A DNA stretch of 64,000 nt from Poa pratensis. Taxonomy: Eukaryota; Streptophyta; Magnoliopsida; Poales; Poaceae. The position numbers and the translations under genes are program-made. This document shows positions 12,078 through 22,106 of the stretch, in pieces. The stretch spans positions 15,227,488-15,291,487 of the forward strand of contig CAMZMU010000069.1 in NCBI GenBank assembly GCA_947311845.1, read 5' to 3'. The notes beneath the pieces are model-generated. The model saw nothing but the letters and a program-made list of their open reading frames with translations. It did no database searches and was not told where the DNA came from. How positions within the stretch are numbered: position 1 is the first letter of the stretch; the number at the start of each line of letters is the position of its first letter.

Positions 12078-12167
12078 GTGAGCTACTCAGTTCTGATGAT
12101 TAGCACAATGAGGCAGTGGCTGCAGGATTTGTTTTTTATGCGTGTAGTTGGTTGTTGTCGTCTGCAG

Positions 12168-12862
12168 ACTGATCTAGAGGAGTCCACATCTGACATAGAG
12201 GGGTTCAGCTCAGCAAGCGAGGGTGTTGACATGGGTGATTTTGATGATAAGGTATTCGGTTGTTCTTGTGACAATTTCCTACATTCGGTTACAGAATGTG
12301 GATTGATGCTGTTTCCATGATTGTGACAATTTACTACATTCGGTTACAGAATGTGGATTGATGTTGTTTCCATGATTTCCACAGGGATTAGGTGCAGAGC
12401 TGACAGAGAGAGACAAAAAGTTCTTGCATCTAGTGGAGATGGGCTTTGCGGTGGATGAGTCTCTTCGGCCATCGACATCTCTGGTATTGAATACGGACTT
12501 GAACCATTGAAGCAAAATAATAATAATAAATAATGCACAATTCTAGTATGCACATTTCATTTGTTCAATGTCGGTAGTTCGGCTGCACAATCCCTTGCAG
12601 GTGCAATTATGGTTGTTTTAGTTAGATTTGTTGTAGTTGGTCATATAACAGGTTGTTACAAAGTAAATTAGTATGCATTGTACTCGTTTGATGCCATTAG
12701 CTTGCCAATTAGCTGCTGCTTTGGACTTATGTTGTCAAATTTATACTAGGTGAACATGAATCGGTTGAAGTACTAGCTGATGCAATCTATGCTGCACAAA
12801 TAGCTAAAAGGGGTGGAAGCCATGGCGGAAACTTTGCTGATGTGGAGCTTTCAGCTGACGAG
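12168..12862 (+). CDS. DRM: DRM exons 2-4 (acidic linker and second UBA)
   Basis: Three short exons have AG/GT borders. 12168-12251 gives an acidic linker (TDLEESTSDIEGFSSASEG). 12385-12483 begins a UBA domain with ELTERDKKFLHLVEMGFA. 12750-12862 gives the UBA's last helix (VEVLADAIYAAQIAK) and a Gly/Ser-rich linker. The end of the third exon reads SLRPSTSL, where the family normally continues the second UBA helix; one or two small indels would explain this. The coordinates are splice-site inferences. Confidence 0.7.
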
Positions 12863-14319
12863 GTAGTTTTCTTTCAAGTTATGCTTGCATGTTTTAGAGC
12901 TCCTCGTTACCTTGTATGCCAACACTAGCTGAATGCCCGTGTTTTGCAACGGTCATATAAAATTTTAGGGTCATGTAAACATAAAATGAAGGTAAATATT
13001 CATAAACAGAAAAAACATTTCTATATGCGCTCCTCATTTGATTGTGTTTTCAAGGTCGACAAAATCCATTCATGTCCCACTCTATGATCCGCTGAAGTGA
13101 AATATAATATATGAAAATAAAATTATATATTGTCATATGCAACACCCATAAAAAAATATGGGTGCACCTCCTTGTGTAGGAGGCTATGGTTGTTGATTTT
13201 TTTTTTGATGAGATTTATAAAATTCAAATGTGTTTTTGCTTGTGACCAACGATAGATGATATTGGAAATGTGGAAACTAAAAGTTAGATCGGCGCCCTAT
13301 AGATTTAGAAGATAGGATCGGCTCCGATGGACAAGATGACATCCTTAGGCACCTCACCTTATTAATAAAATAATGAATAGTGTCAAAGGGTAGCTCAAGT
13401 GACCAATTTCTTTTACGACTTTCCAGTTGGTTTCTTTTGGCCAACATGATAAGATCCACTAAGTGTGGAGACACACTAAGCGTGTCACATTAATATGAGT
13501 CATGAATTGAATTCTCATGCAATAGTAATATTGACCTAGAAAAGCAAAACGTACCTGTGATTTTTTCATCGATATTTCTCTAGTCCTACCATCTTCTTGC
13601 TAGTACTACCATGCCTGCATAGTCACGCTACCTTGCATTGATGAACATCGCCCTTGCCCATCCGATGTGCTTCCCTCTAGCGATCACCCTTGGAGCATAA
13701 GTTCTTTTTCGATGAGGTAAGCCCCCCACCCTGAACCCCTCTAACCACTCAGCTTGAACCCTACGCTCTAACAATCCTTGACCCCCCCCTTTATCGCCGC
13801 TCCTGGCGGCCACTCCACCTAATACACCTCGTAGTCCACCAATAAGTCGGAGTTGATGAAGCCATCGAATGAGCTCGAAGGGCCTCCTAATCTGTAAATT
13901 CTCACACGGATATTAGGAGCACATATATTGGTTTTAGTGATGGATTATCCTAGGTGACCTAACGGAATAACAACATGCATATTCATTGAAGCCAGGTTGT
14001 ATATTAAGCTCTTCTCAATCATACATATGCAATTAGAACACTTTTTTTTTTTTGAAAGGAATTAGAACACTTCTTTGCATGGTATCTGAGCATTAAAATG
14101 GACGGAGAAAAAATATGTGATCAGTTATAACCTGAAACCTCACCAATAGATTTAATACATTGAATATGTCAGTAGAACTACATAAACATTGGAGTGAATA
14201 CACGCGTGAATATTCATGGACAAGGAGCAAACATACGTACGTGCCAATACCAATGGAAAGTTTGGCATCGAGAAACGAGAAGTTGTAGGATTAGCGCAGC
14301 GCAGAGAGCGAGGCTTCCA

Positions 14320-14518
14320 TCATGACCGAAACAGCATAATTGGAGCCTTGAGAGTTTCGAGCAACCACGCCAGAGCTCTGAGGATGGCCGCTTCATCGCC
14401 TCAGTGTCAATCTTTGTGCAACACCGCTTGGCCGAGGCGTTGAACGCCGGCAGGGACGATGCCCTTGTCGCCCTCGGCCTCGGGAGGCACATGCAGCAGC
14501 GGGCCACCGTTAGTACGT
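14320..14518 (+). pseudogene. Possible captured exon fragment in the Helitron
   Basis: A GC-rich island in AT-rich surroundings contains an open plus-strand stretch including RLAEALNAGRDDALVALGLG and RHMQQRAT before a stop at 14518. The composition and helical pattern look like real coding sequence taken from a host gene, but I do not recognise the family. The reverse strand is also open (14214-14612), so the coding strand is uncertain. Confidence 0.3.
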
Positions 14519-16360
14519 GATCATTGAAGGCCATCAATACGTGATCACTGAGATGATAAACTAAACTCTCAGCTGTAGACTGAACACAGTAAATATGTGT
14601 GCAAGAATTCATAAATTGTAAGTGAAAAAGTATAATCTATATCTATATCTCACATCAGTCGTGCTACATTCAATAAAGACAAAGCAAGACATGTATATGA
14701 ATATCAAGACTTATTTTTTTGCTAGATTGACAAAATGACCTAATTCCGTATACAAAATTCTAGTGTGCTTGTAGAGAAAAACCAATACTACTGGCCTGTT
14801 ACATTTGCTCGCCAGAACGGAGGAGATTAAATTCTATTCAATCCTATTTTGTGTACAGTGCCAAAAAACCTTTGTGATCTCTTTTTGGAGACATATAAAA
14901 ACCAGCTTCAGTTCCAATAATTAACGCAAACCTGCAAGCTGCATAGCTAAACTCATTTCAATACCCAAAAATAAAAAAATTGAACCGAACGTGCTATTTA
15001 GAGAGAAGAGCAATGATGGGTGTCCAGGAATGAGATGTGTAGGGTGTGTAAATAATTAATGACGACAGTGTCAAGCTTTTATTAATTCCTCGACATTTGC
15101 TGCAGAAAATATTGCTGAAAAGTGTTCCTCGACATGTGTAAGGAAAATAGATAACTAAATAATTCTTTAAAATGGTACTGTACTTCAATGGTATAGAGGT
15201 AAGACCGGTCCTCCATTCATCCCACGTATCACAAAAGGTTGGAAAACAGACAGCAATCAGGTTAGAGGCAACATGTTCAAAGCTCAATATAGGCTAGCAT
15301 CTCCGCTTTTTATGTAAGAAAAAAATTCAAGCTACAACTAAATCATCACACCTTTCTTTTCAAGTTATAACTTATAACTCGAAGTCTTGATTGTGCGTAG
15401 TCTCCACCAGAACTCCCATCTACAGTAGGAGGTAACCAAATGCCATTAGTCCTGATCAAATCATGAGGCTTCACCTTCTAAACATATCTATAGTATTTAA
15501 TTGTTTGTTGTCTTACCTGAAAGAAACTTAGCTACTGATCGCTTCATCACCTTTACCGAAAATGACATCATTAACGTAGTGCCAAGCTTGCAAAAACAAA
15601 AACAGTAGACTAACTCTCATGCAATAATCTACCCATCAGTAACAATAAGCAACTAATCGATCCCGTCCTAGTAAAGAACTCAGGTGCTCCAGTTAGTGCA
15701 GAGAGAGTGTGAAAGAAAGATCTTAAATACCACACAGTAGCTAGTAAGGGTAGATATTTGAGTGTAAACTTTGATTTTTTTTCTAATGTATAACCCTTTC
15801 CACTACATCATCTTTCTTGAGTGGGCAATTTTCAAGTTGAAGTTGATTTAGGTTAGCGTCCAAAGGAACTCATGATTTTTTTTAATATACTCATGAATGT
15901 TTATCAACCTGCAATGCATAAATCGGCAGGTAGGCCATGAAAAGTGAATTTAAACTTTTGAACATTTAAAGTGGTTTTACCTTTAAAAGCTAAATCAGTT
16001 AGAGAAATGGGGATACAAGAAAATATGATCGGATACAATGTGTGTAGGCACGGTAGGAAAAATTATGGTCACCTTTCCCTCATTTTCCACGTAGTAGACA
16101 ACGCTCCAAGGAACAAATAAGGAAGTTCAGAGGATCAATCTGATTCTTTCTAGATAAGGAAGCAAGCAGTGGATCAAATGGTCATCCATGCCAGTATGCT
16201 GATAACAAATAATAAAAATGACAGAATAAGTGGAATAATAGAAACATATAAGGGTGAACAAAAACTTGGTTCAGCATTTCACTTCACTGCAGTGTCGATA
16301 TAAGGAAAGAAAATTCAAATGACGATATATAGAGTATCCATGATATGAGAAATATACCTT

Positions 16361-16730
16361 AACACCTTAACAAAGCCTTTTGTCCCAAACAAGTTGGGGT
16401 AAGCTAGATATGAAACCCTGTCACGAGGACTTCTCAGGAGGTCACCCATCCTGGTACTACTCTCGCCCAAATGGGTTTCATATCCATGGGACTGGCTAGT
16501 TTTTACGTTGGCTCGCCAAGCCTATCACAACCCTTAGATATGAAACCTTTCACGAGGACTTTCCAGGAGGTCACCCACCCTAATACTACTCTCGTGGGTT
16601 TCATATCCATGAGACTGGCTAGTTTTTACGTTGGCTCGCCAAGCCTATCACAACCCTCCTCCTTTATCCGGGCTTGGGACCGGCTATGCCTAGAAGACAC
16701 AGGCGGAGTTCATTCATGAAAAAACAAAAT
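16361..16730 (-). repeat. Tandem repeat with 5S-rRNA-like 3' halves
   Basis: Two tandem units of about 125 bp (about 16408-16537 and 16538-16656) each contain, on the minus strand, the last ~50 nt of plant 5S rRNA. The words GAGAGTAGTA, GGATGGGTGACCTCCTG and AAGTCCTCGTG are in the correct order. The 5' half of 5S is absent, so this is not a functional rRNA gene. It resembles 5S-derived retroelements such as Cassandra TRIMs or SINE3-type SINEs, but the rest of the unit (ending ATCCGGGCTTGGGACCGGC) does not let me choose. The left flank carries the common grass repeat end CCCAAACAAGTTGGGGTA. Confidence 0.6.
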
Positions 16731-16928
16731 GAGCCATGGCTTTCCCAAAAACAGCGAAGAAGCAAAGTCTATTAGTCAAATATGCATAATCAACACAAAC
16801 ATTGATGTCTTAGTTTGATTTGAGGAGTTCCGCAATGTTGTACCCCAACAACAAATTCATATGTTTAGCAAAAGCAGTACAGCATGATCATTAAACATGG
16901 ATTGCAAATGTGAAAAGCAGTACCTCTA

Positions 16929-18343
16929 AGGATTCAGTCACGCATTTCCCAAAAGTCATCCTCATTCAACCACGAACACTCACTGAGCTGCAGTGTTACA
17001 GGACTGTCACACAAGAGTTCAGCAAGAAGATGTGTATTCATCTTCCTAGAATGGCACAGTTCCATCAAGAGTTTTTGTTTTAGCTCCTCGGATATGCCTC
17101 CAAGTGACTCGATACCTTCAGCATGGTTTGCAAGAGTTCGCAAGCATAGGCTTGTAAGTGATGGGACAGGTCGCACTGGAGTTTTCTTATCTTTTAAAGG
17201 TGTCCATAAAATGGCCTTATCAGCATTATTGTCTAGTTTAGATGGATTCAACTCTCGAGCTCTCAATTTAGCATCTCTATCATCAATGATCCTCATTGCA
17301 GTGGAATATGGACCTGGCCAATCCTTAGTGTTAGCTTGAGGCTCTAACTCTTCTGCGTCATCTTCGTCACTATGCACATCTTCATCTGCTTTGAAGAATG
17401 CAAATTTGGGGGCCAGCTTAATAGCTCTCTCTCTCTTGCCGCTTGCCTCCACAGTGGTTCCACAGGAGCATCAACTGCTCTTGAGATGCTCTGATTTTCC
17501 GCAGCAACCAGTGGTTCCAAATCAACCTCATCATTACTCAAGCTCTGAGGCAATAAACCCTCTTCCACAACCATTTTTCCTTTTGCTTTATCATCACGGC
17601 TAAACTTCCGGATCCTGGCACTAGCTCGAATACCCACACTTGCAGGTTGCAGCAGCAGCACCAGAAACATTCTTCCCAAAACTAGCTTCTCTTTTCCTTT
17701 ATCTTTATTTCTAGACTCGTGTTTAAGCAAATCTTCACTGAAATCCATATCCGCATAGGCTTCGACTGTTGCGGATATTCCTATAGGGGATGCTAATGGC
17801 TCACCAATGCCAGCAGCTTCCTCATCTGCTGAATCACGCATGTGCATAGACTCCTCAACCGAGAGGCGTTTGTTCCTGTCATTAACTTCTCCAATTTCCC
17901 CTTTACCAGCCCTCATAGAACCACCCCCTCTCCCCTCGTATGTCATATGCGAGCCCATAGACACCATATTTGGTTCAATCACATTAGGAGAAGTGGACAA
18001 GTGCACAGGTACCTTCAGTACAGAATCCTCCTTGTCGCTCTCAGAATCAGGCACGTAATCCGCCACTGCAGTCGACATGCTGGCACACCCTTTTGCTGGT
18101 AATACACAATCTTTGTCAGTGTCACTCTCTGAATCAGTCACGTAATCCAATGTGCTCTTATGCCGCTTGGCCGTTGCCTCCACATCCTGGTGCAGCATTT
18201 CATCATGCACCTTGTCTCCAGGGCCAACCCCTCCATCTGATCCAACTCCCATCTCCCCACTCATGTCAACATACGGATCCATCGGCCGCTTCGCGAGGCG
18301 AGACCCTGACTGCACGCTTCCCGGAACGCTGCAGCCGCCGCCG
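16929..18343 (-). pseudogene. Captured fragment of a RAD7-like DNA repair gene
   Basis: Two minus-strand frames, 18315-17344 and 17452-16934, form one protein broken by a frameshift near 17440. The N-terminal part is low-complexity and acidic, with repeated DSESD motifs and an ATG at 18282. It is followed by KLAPKFAFFKADEDVHSDE, DWPGPYSTAMRIIDDR and a segment with SLCLRTLANHAEGIESL and LCHSRKMNTHLLAELL. This order matches plant RAD7/rhp7-like leucine-rich-repeat proteins, whose yeast relative acts in nucleotide excision repair. The frame stops at 16934, before the leucine-rich repeats, so the fragment lacks the main functional domain. It lies inside the Helitron and in its orientation, so it is most simply a transduplicated exon. 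The RAD7-like call is from pattern memory. Confidence 0.7.
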
Positions 18344-18485
18344 AGAATTATATCATAATTTGGATGTCTTCTCTGTTATGTTTCACGGACATAATAGCAA
18401 AAGAGAATGGGAATATACACAGGTATAATCCTTGCAGCAACCACACCCATGATCAGATGCACATTGTACCTACAGAAGCAAGTTT

Positions 18486-18654
18486 GGAAAAAAAAAAGGA
18501 CGTACCCAGTGCTGAGAGCTCCCGCACTGTGCGGGGTCTGGGGAAAGGTGTCAGTGGCAAGCCTTACCCTCACGAAGTGCAATGTGAGGAGACCGCGACT
18601 CGAACCTGGGACCTCTCGGTCACAGGCGGTGAGGCTCTACCGCTGCACCTGGCA
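18486..18654 (-). mobile_element. tRNA-derived SINE
   Basis: Read on the minus strand, the element starts with a tRNA-like head. It has an A-box-like GCAGCGGTAGAGCC and a B box GGTTCGAGTCG, the RNA polymerase III internal promoter. A body follows, ending CACTGGGTACGTCC and a run of A (T/A run at 18487-18497 on the plus strand). The head-body-oligo(A) layout fits a grass SINE of the Au/p-SINE type, though the family name is not certain. It lies within the Helitron upstream of the RAD7-like fragment. Confidence 0.75.
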
Positions 18655-18914
18655 TCAAATTAATCAAAGGTACACTGAATGTCTGAACTCTGAATCAAAA
18701 CATGTGGTTCAGTTAGTAATAGCATGGTAGCACCTACCGTGGAACAGACTAACAGAAGAGACACAACCTAAAGTGATAGCAATAAAGAAACTGCACTTGT
18801 AGTTCTTCATATAGCCAGCGACTGTAATACGATCCAACAGAATTGGAACATGATAAACTGAATTATGTGTTGATTGCATGGAGTAGAGCACGTGTATTCC
18901 ATACAAGCATTTGA

Positions 18915-19511
18915 TCAAACAGTAGGGCATAGGAGAGAAGAAGCAGCAGTACGTAGCATGCTCATTACCATGGCGTGATGCTGACCTTTGGCCTTGATAG
19001 GCCTCTCTCGGCGATCTTCCCCTCTCCTAACTATTGTTCCCCACATAATCCCCGCCAAAGCTGCGTCCGACTGCCCGAGCAGCCGTAGTCTGGAGCTTCC
19101 TCGGCGGCCACAGTTACTGCCCGAGCCAACTGCATCTGCCTCAGCGGCCACTGCCAGCCTGTTGCGTTGAAGGACGGCGGGCTTATGGGAGAAATCGACA
19201 AGGAATAGGTGGGACTCGAGGACGCAGACCCGCGTGGCGAATCCACCTAGGCCGCAACCTAAGATTGCCACGATTACCGTCGAAGGGATAGCTACCGAAT
19301 CTGTTTTGGTATCGAGGAGAGCGAGCCAGAAATTAGGATCAAGGTGCGTCAGCCGGTGCGATAGAAAAGGGAGTCGACCACGCGAAAAGGGAGCTACCAG
19401 ACCTGTATTGAGAGAAATTAGGGCGTGGATAGGAAGGTGAGTAATTAACGTCAGCAAAAAGCTACACGGATGAGAGACACGTCTAGCGATATTTCTGGCG
19501 AGGATTAGCAT
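18915..19511 (-). CDS. Unrecognised 198-codon ORF in the Helitron
   Basis: A single open minus-strand frame contains a hydrophobic stretch (VAIPSTVIVAILGCGLGGFA), a Cys/Ser-rich middle and an Ala/Gly/Arg-rich part. The GC content is higher than that of the surrounding intron. It could be the 5' leader and first exon of a captured gene, possibly the one supplying the RAD7-like fragment, or a chance frame. No family is recognised, and nothing shows that it is translated. Confidence 0.25.
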   Translation of the reverse strand: MLILARNIARRVSHPCSFLLTLITHLPIHALISLNTGLVAPFSRGRLPFLSHRLTHLDPNFWLALLDTKTDSVAIPSTVIVAILGCGLGGFATRVCVLESHLFLVDFSHKPAVLQRNRLAVAAEADAVGSGSNCGRRGSSRLRLLGQSDAALAGIMWGTIVRRGEDRRERPIKAKGQHHAMVMSMLRTAASSLLCPTV

Positions 19512-19672
19512 TGTCGTGAGACTGAGAAAGGAGAGGTTATCGATAAAGGGGCGGTGGCATTATGTATGTAATTAGTCTGAAGTGTCAGCTTTAATAGTAA
19601 AGATACCTGTGAATTATTTTTGTGCATGCTACTCTTGCATTAAGTATTGACCCTGTAACTATTTTTTCTCAG

Positions 19673-20748
19673 GCTATTGGAAATTCAGGAGGAGTCAAAA
19701 GGAAATTTCTTGCTGCTCCTTTGGGTCATGAAAGAGGACCCATAACAAGCACTTGGGACAGGCTGATAGGGCCTTTGGTAGTGAACCAATGGTGGGATCT
19801 GATCTTCCAAATGGAAGTACAAGCATATCTAAAATATCTGATATTGCTGAAGGCCCACCATACTTCTACTTTGAAGACGTACCATCTGCTCTACAAAGAG
19901 CCCGGTACGAGTTTCCCTTTCTCCGTGATGTAGAACCTGAAATTGCAGACTCGAAATACTTCTGTGCAGCGGCAAGGAAGACAAGCTACATTCATAATCT
20001 GCCTTCAGTTGAAAGATTTCAGATCGAACCGATACAACCAAGAACAATACACGAGGCTTTGCCTCAAACAAGAGAGTTTTGGCCGCCATGGGACACTAGG
20101 ATACAGCTAAATTGTTTTCGGAAGATGACCGCTCCTGCAACAGTACTTAAGAAATTGAGATCGGCGCTTACAAAATGTGATGACAACCCAATCAACCGCA
20201 AGAAAATCCTTGATGAATGCAAGGATTGGAACCTAATTTGGGTTGGCCTGAAAACTGTTGCTGCACTAGATCCCGGTGAAGTGGAGATGGTGTTGGGTTT
20301 GCCAAGATATCATACCAGGGGCCTTAGCATGACAGATAGGTACCAGCGCCTTGGCAACTCTGTGCAGGTGGACACAGTGGCATTCCACTTCTCAGTCCTG
20401 AAGGCGATGTTTCCTGCCGGCATCCGTGTTCTGTCCCTGTTTTCTGGCATAGGCGGTGCTGAAGTGGCTTTGGATCGCTTAGGTATACCCTTGAAGGTGG
20501 TTGTTTCAGTTGAGGTCTGCAAAAGGAACCAAAACATCCTGAGGACCTGGTGGGAGCAATCGAAACAAACTGGAGACTTGATTCCCGTTGATGGCATCCA
20601 AAAACTCGAAGGAAATTACCTTGAGACCTTGGTGAGAAGATATGGTGGTTTTGATCTCATAGTTGGTGGAAGACTGGAGCAGTCTAGCCAATTCTGCCAC
20701 TGTTCCCGCATACTGAAACGAATGAAGGAAATCATGAGAGGGATGTAG
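19673..20748 (+). CDS. DRM: DRM methyltransferase exon lacking catalytic motif IV
   Basis: One exon follows the acceptor TTTTTTCTCAG. It carries the DRM N-terminal block (GPPYFYFEDVPSAL, SKYFCAAARK, YIHNLPSVERF), motifs VI-X (REFWPPWDTR, DRYQRLGNSVQVDTVAFHFS), and then motif I (VLSLFSGIGGAEVALDRLG) for S-adenosylmethionine and motif II (VVVSVE). The end reads YGGFDLIVGGRLEQSSQF. Between VGG and LE/QSS the family normally has about 17 residues including Ser-Pro-Cys-Asn-Asn, the nucleophile loop. Here they are missing in frame, and the normal C-terminus (RILKRMKEIMRGM, stop) follows. The frame also changes between 19722 and 19760, because KRKFLAAP and the later part lie in different frames. Confidence 0.85.
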
Positions 20749-21430
20749 CGCCAGACCTCAGCTATGTGAACGGTAATACTTTGCATTATGGAACAGTTCC
20801 ATGTGTAAATTTTACTTTTGTGCAAATAAATCTAAGTTAGCTTGTCCTTGAGGTTCTTGATCTATCACATCGTAACCATGCCCCTTGGTATTGCCTGTCG
20901 CATTGCACCTCTTCCTGGTAAACCTTAGTCATCTCCTCAGTAAGTTTCCTATCTTGCCCTGACATGTGCAACCTGTGAGCATTTTTGTTGATGTGCTTTT
21001 GTGTGAATGGGCCTTGTTATGTTGATCATGTCAAGGTGGTCTTTTCATTCTTGTGTATCTGGTTATTATGGCAATGAAACAACAAAAGAAACAATTTTCT
21101 CTCAATTTGTTCCATTATAAACTCACTCGCTGATTTTGACTTTTTGTTGGTTCGTTTTCTTAAGATGAACATGACATAAACGATTTTCTGGCCAATTTCC
21201 ATTCAGACCGACTCTGATTGTGAGTAGTCAATTTTCTACTGCCTTCAAATCTTTGTCTCTTCTACAAGAACTTGTCAGCGATGCAAATGTTTTGAGATCA
21301 ATGCTGGCTTACTTTAGTTCCAGTGATCATCCATGCATTCTTTTTGTTTGGTGGAATTGCAGAGTAGAAGGGTGAAAAAGCATTTATATATAGTAGCTAA
21401 GAGATTGCATTTTCTTGAGACATTTCGTGG
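20749..21430 (+). other. DRM 3' flank
   Basis: The sequence is T-rich, with 3'-UTR-like composition after the DRM stop. AATAAA at about 20825 (CAAATAAATCTAAG) may serve as a polyadenylation signal. No other gene or repeat is recognised. Confidence 0.35.
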
Positions 21431-21488
21431 TCATGTTTCCTTGACACAACCAAGGTCCTGTACTGCTGCAGGTGTCATGTATGGAGGC

Positions 21489-21902
21489 TCAAGAAGGGCC
21501 AAGGTCAGGTGTTCGAAATCTGACGGAACTGACTGTGTTAATTTTTGGCCAGATAGAGTTGTTTGCCTTGCTGATAGCAGCTGAGCAGTCCGACAGAACC
21601 AAGCTGGGGAACAGGTTGTTCTTGGCGATGAGCATGCCAGGCGCAGAGCTCTGGCCTCGGCTTCTTCCACGTCGCCGCACCTGGTATTGGGATTTGGGAA
21701 GGCTCGCCGCCAGGATAACCGTGTCCAAGTGGTTCCTGACAGCAACACCCGTAGTGGCTTTGCCGGTGTCTTCAGAGTACGCGGCATCGACAGTCATGCA
21801 GACAGCACCCTCGGCGAGCTGGTTCCAGTACTGGTTGGTAGGATTCAGATAGCCACGATGACCTGGGACACTTAGAGATTGGCCAGCTGAAGGTGTAAAC
21901 AA
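21489..21902 (-). pseudogene. RNase H-like domain fragment, frameshifted
   Basis: The minus-strand frame contains WNQLAEGAVCMTVDAAYSED, TGKATTGVAVRNHLDTVILA and, after a one-base shift, an EEAEARAL word (read in the overlapping frame 21787-21431). It then resumes with LFPSLVLSDCSAAISKAN. The D..E..D order fits the RVT_3-type RNase H found at the C-terminus of plant LINE elements and in stand-alone copies. There is no poly(A) end or reverse transcriptase next to it, so it is an isolated relic. It is not part of DRM, which ends at 20748 on the other strand. Confidence 0.6.
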
Positions 21903-22106
21903 AGAAATTGATTTACCTATCTCCTGGGATTCGTCAACCGTACGTGGTGCCCTGCAAGCAGTTCATGTAATTTAGGAGGAAGTTCCTAGAATTGTTGATG
22001 GATTCAGTTCCTTTTTCATGAATCACATCGCACCGTAGGTGCCAGCTACGCCAGAGAATCATAAGCATAGGGCTAAGTTGTTCTTTGCTGCACTTAGCAA
22101 GAAGGA

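Larger units (their letters stand above)
12925..19603 (-). mobile_element. Helitron carrying a RAD7-like gene fragment, inside a DRM intron
   Basis: On the minus strand the element begins TCTTTACTATTAAAGC (19603 downward). It ends with a GC-rich hairpin (CCGTTGCAAAACACGGGC, about 12935-12952), a short spacer and CTAG (12928-12925). It sits exactly between host A (12924) and T (19604), the Helitron target rule. Removing it leaves a normal 130-bp intron between DRM exons 4 and 5. No Rep/helicase frame is present, so it is non-autonomous at 6.68 kb. Cargo includes a RAD7-like fragment, an unassigned ORF (18915-19511), a possible fragment near 14320-14518, a tRNA-derived SINE and a 5S-like repeat. 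The RAD7-like piece has the same strand as the Helitron, as captured genes often do. Confidence 0.8.
11934..20748 (+). pseudogene. DRM: DRM-type DNA methyltransferase gene, probably inactive
   Basis: DRM proteins are plant de novo cytosine methyltransferases acting in RNA-directed DNA methylation in the nucleus. They carry N-terminal UBA domains and a methyltransferase domain with rearranged motif order. Exons seen: 11934-12077 (UBA, ATG in good context), 12168-12251, 12385-12483 (start of a second UBA, MGFAVDES), 12750-12862 (VLADAIYAAQIAK) and 19673-20748 (methyltransferase). The last intron is 6.8 kb because a Helitron sits in it. Two defects appear. The frame of the last exon shifts between about 19722 and 19760, and the catalytic motif IV segment is missing near 20670. 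The frameshift could be a read error; the motif loss removes the Pro-Cys active site. The gene could still be transcribed as a dominant-negative or DRM3-like non-catalytic form, but a pseudogene is more likely. Confidence 0.85.

Noticed and set aside
16421..16600. A 5S rRNA gene
   Set aside because: Only the 3' half is present, twice, and fused to other sequence; the 5' half and terminator are missing.
18486..18654. A tRNA gene
   Set aside because: A and B boxes are present, but no cloverleaf could be drawn, and the body and oligo(A) tail identify a SINE.
21431..21902. A further 3' exon of the DRM gene supplying the missing motif
   Set aside because: The coding content is on the minus strand and is an RNase H-like domain, unrelated to methyltransferase motif IV.
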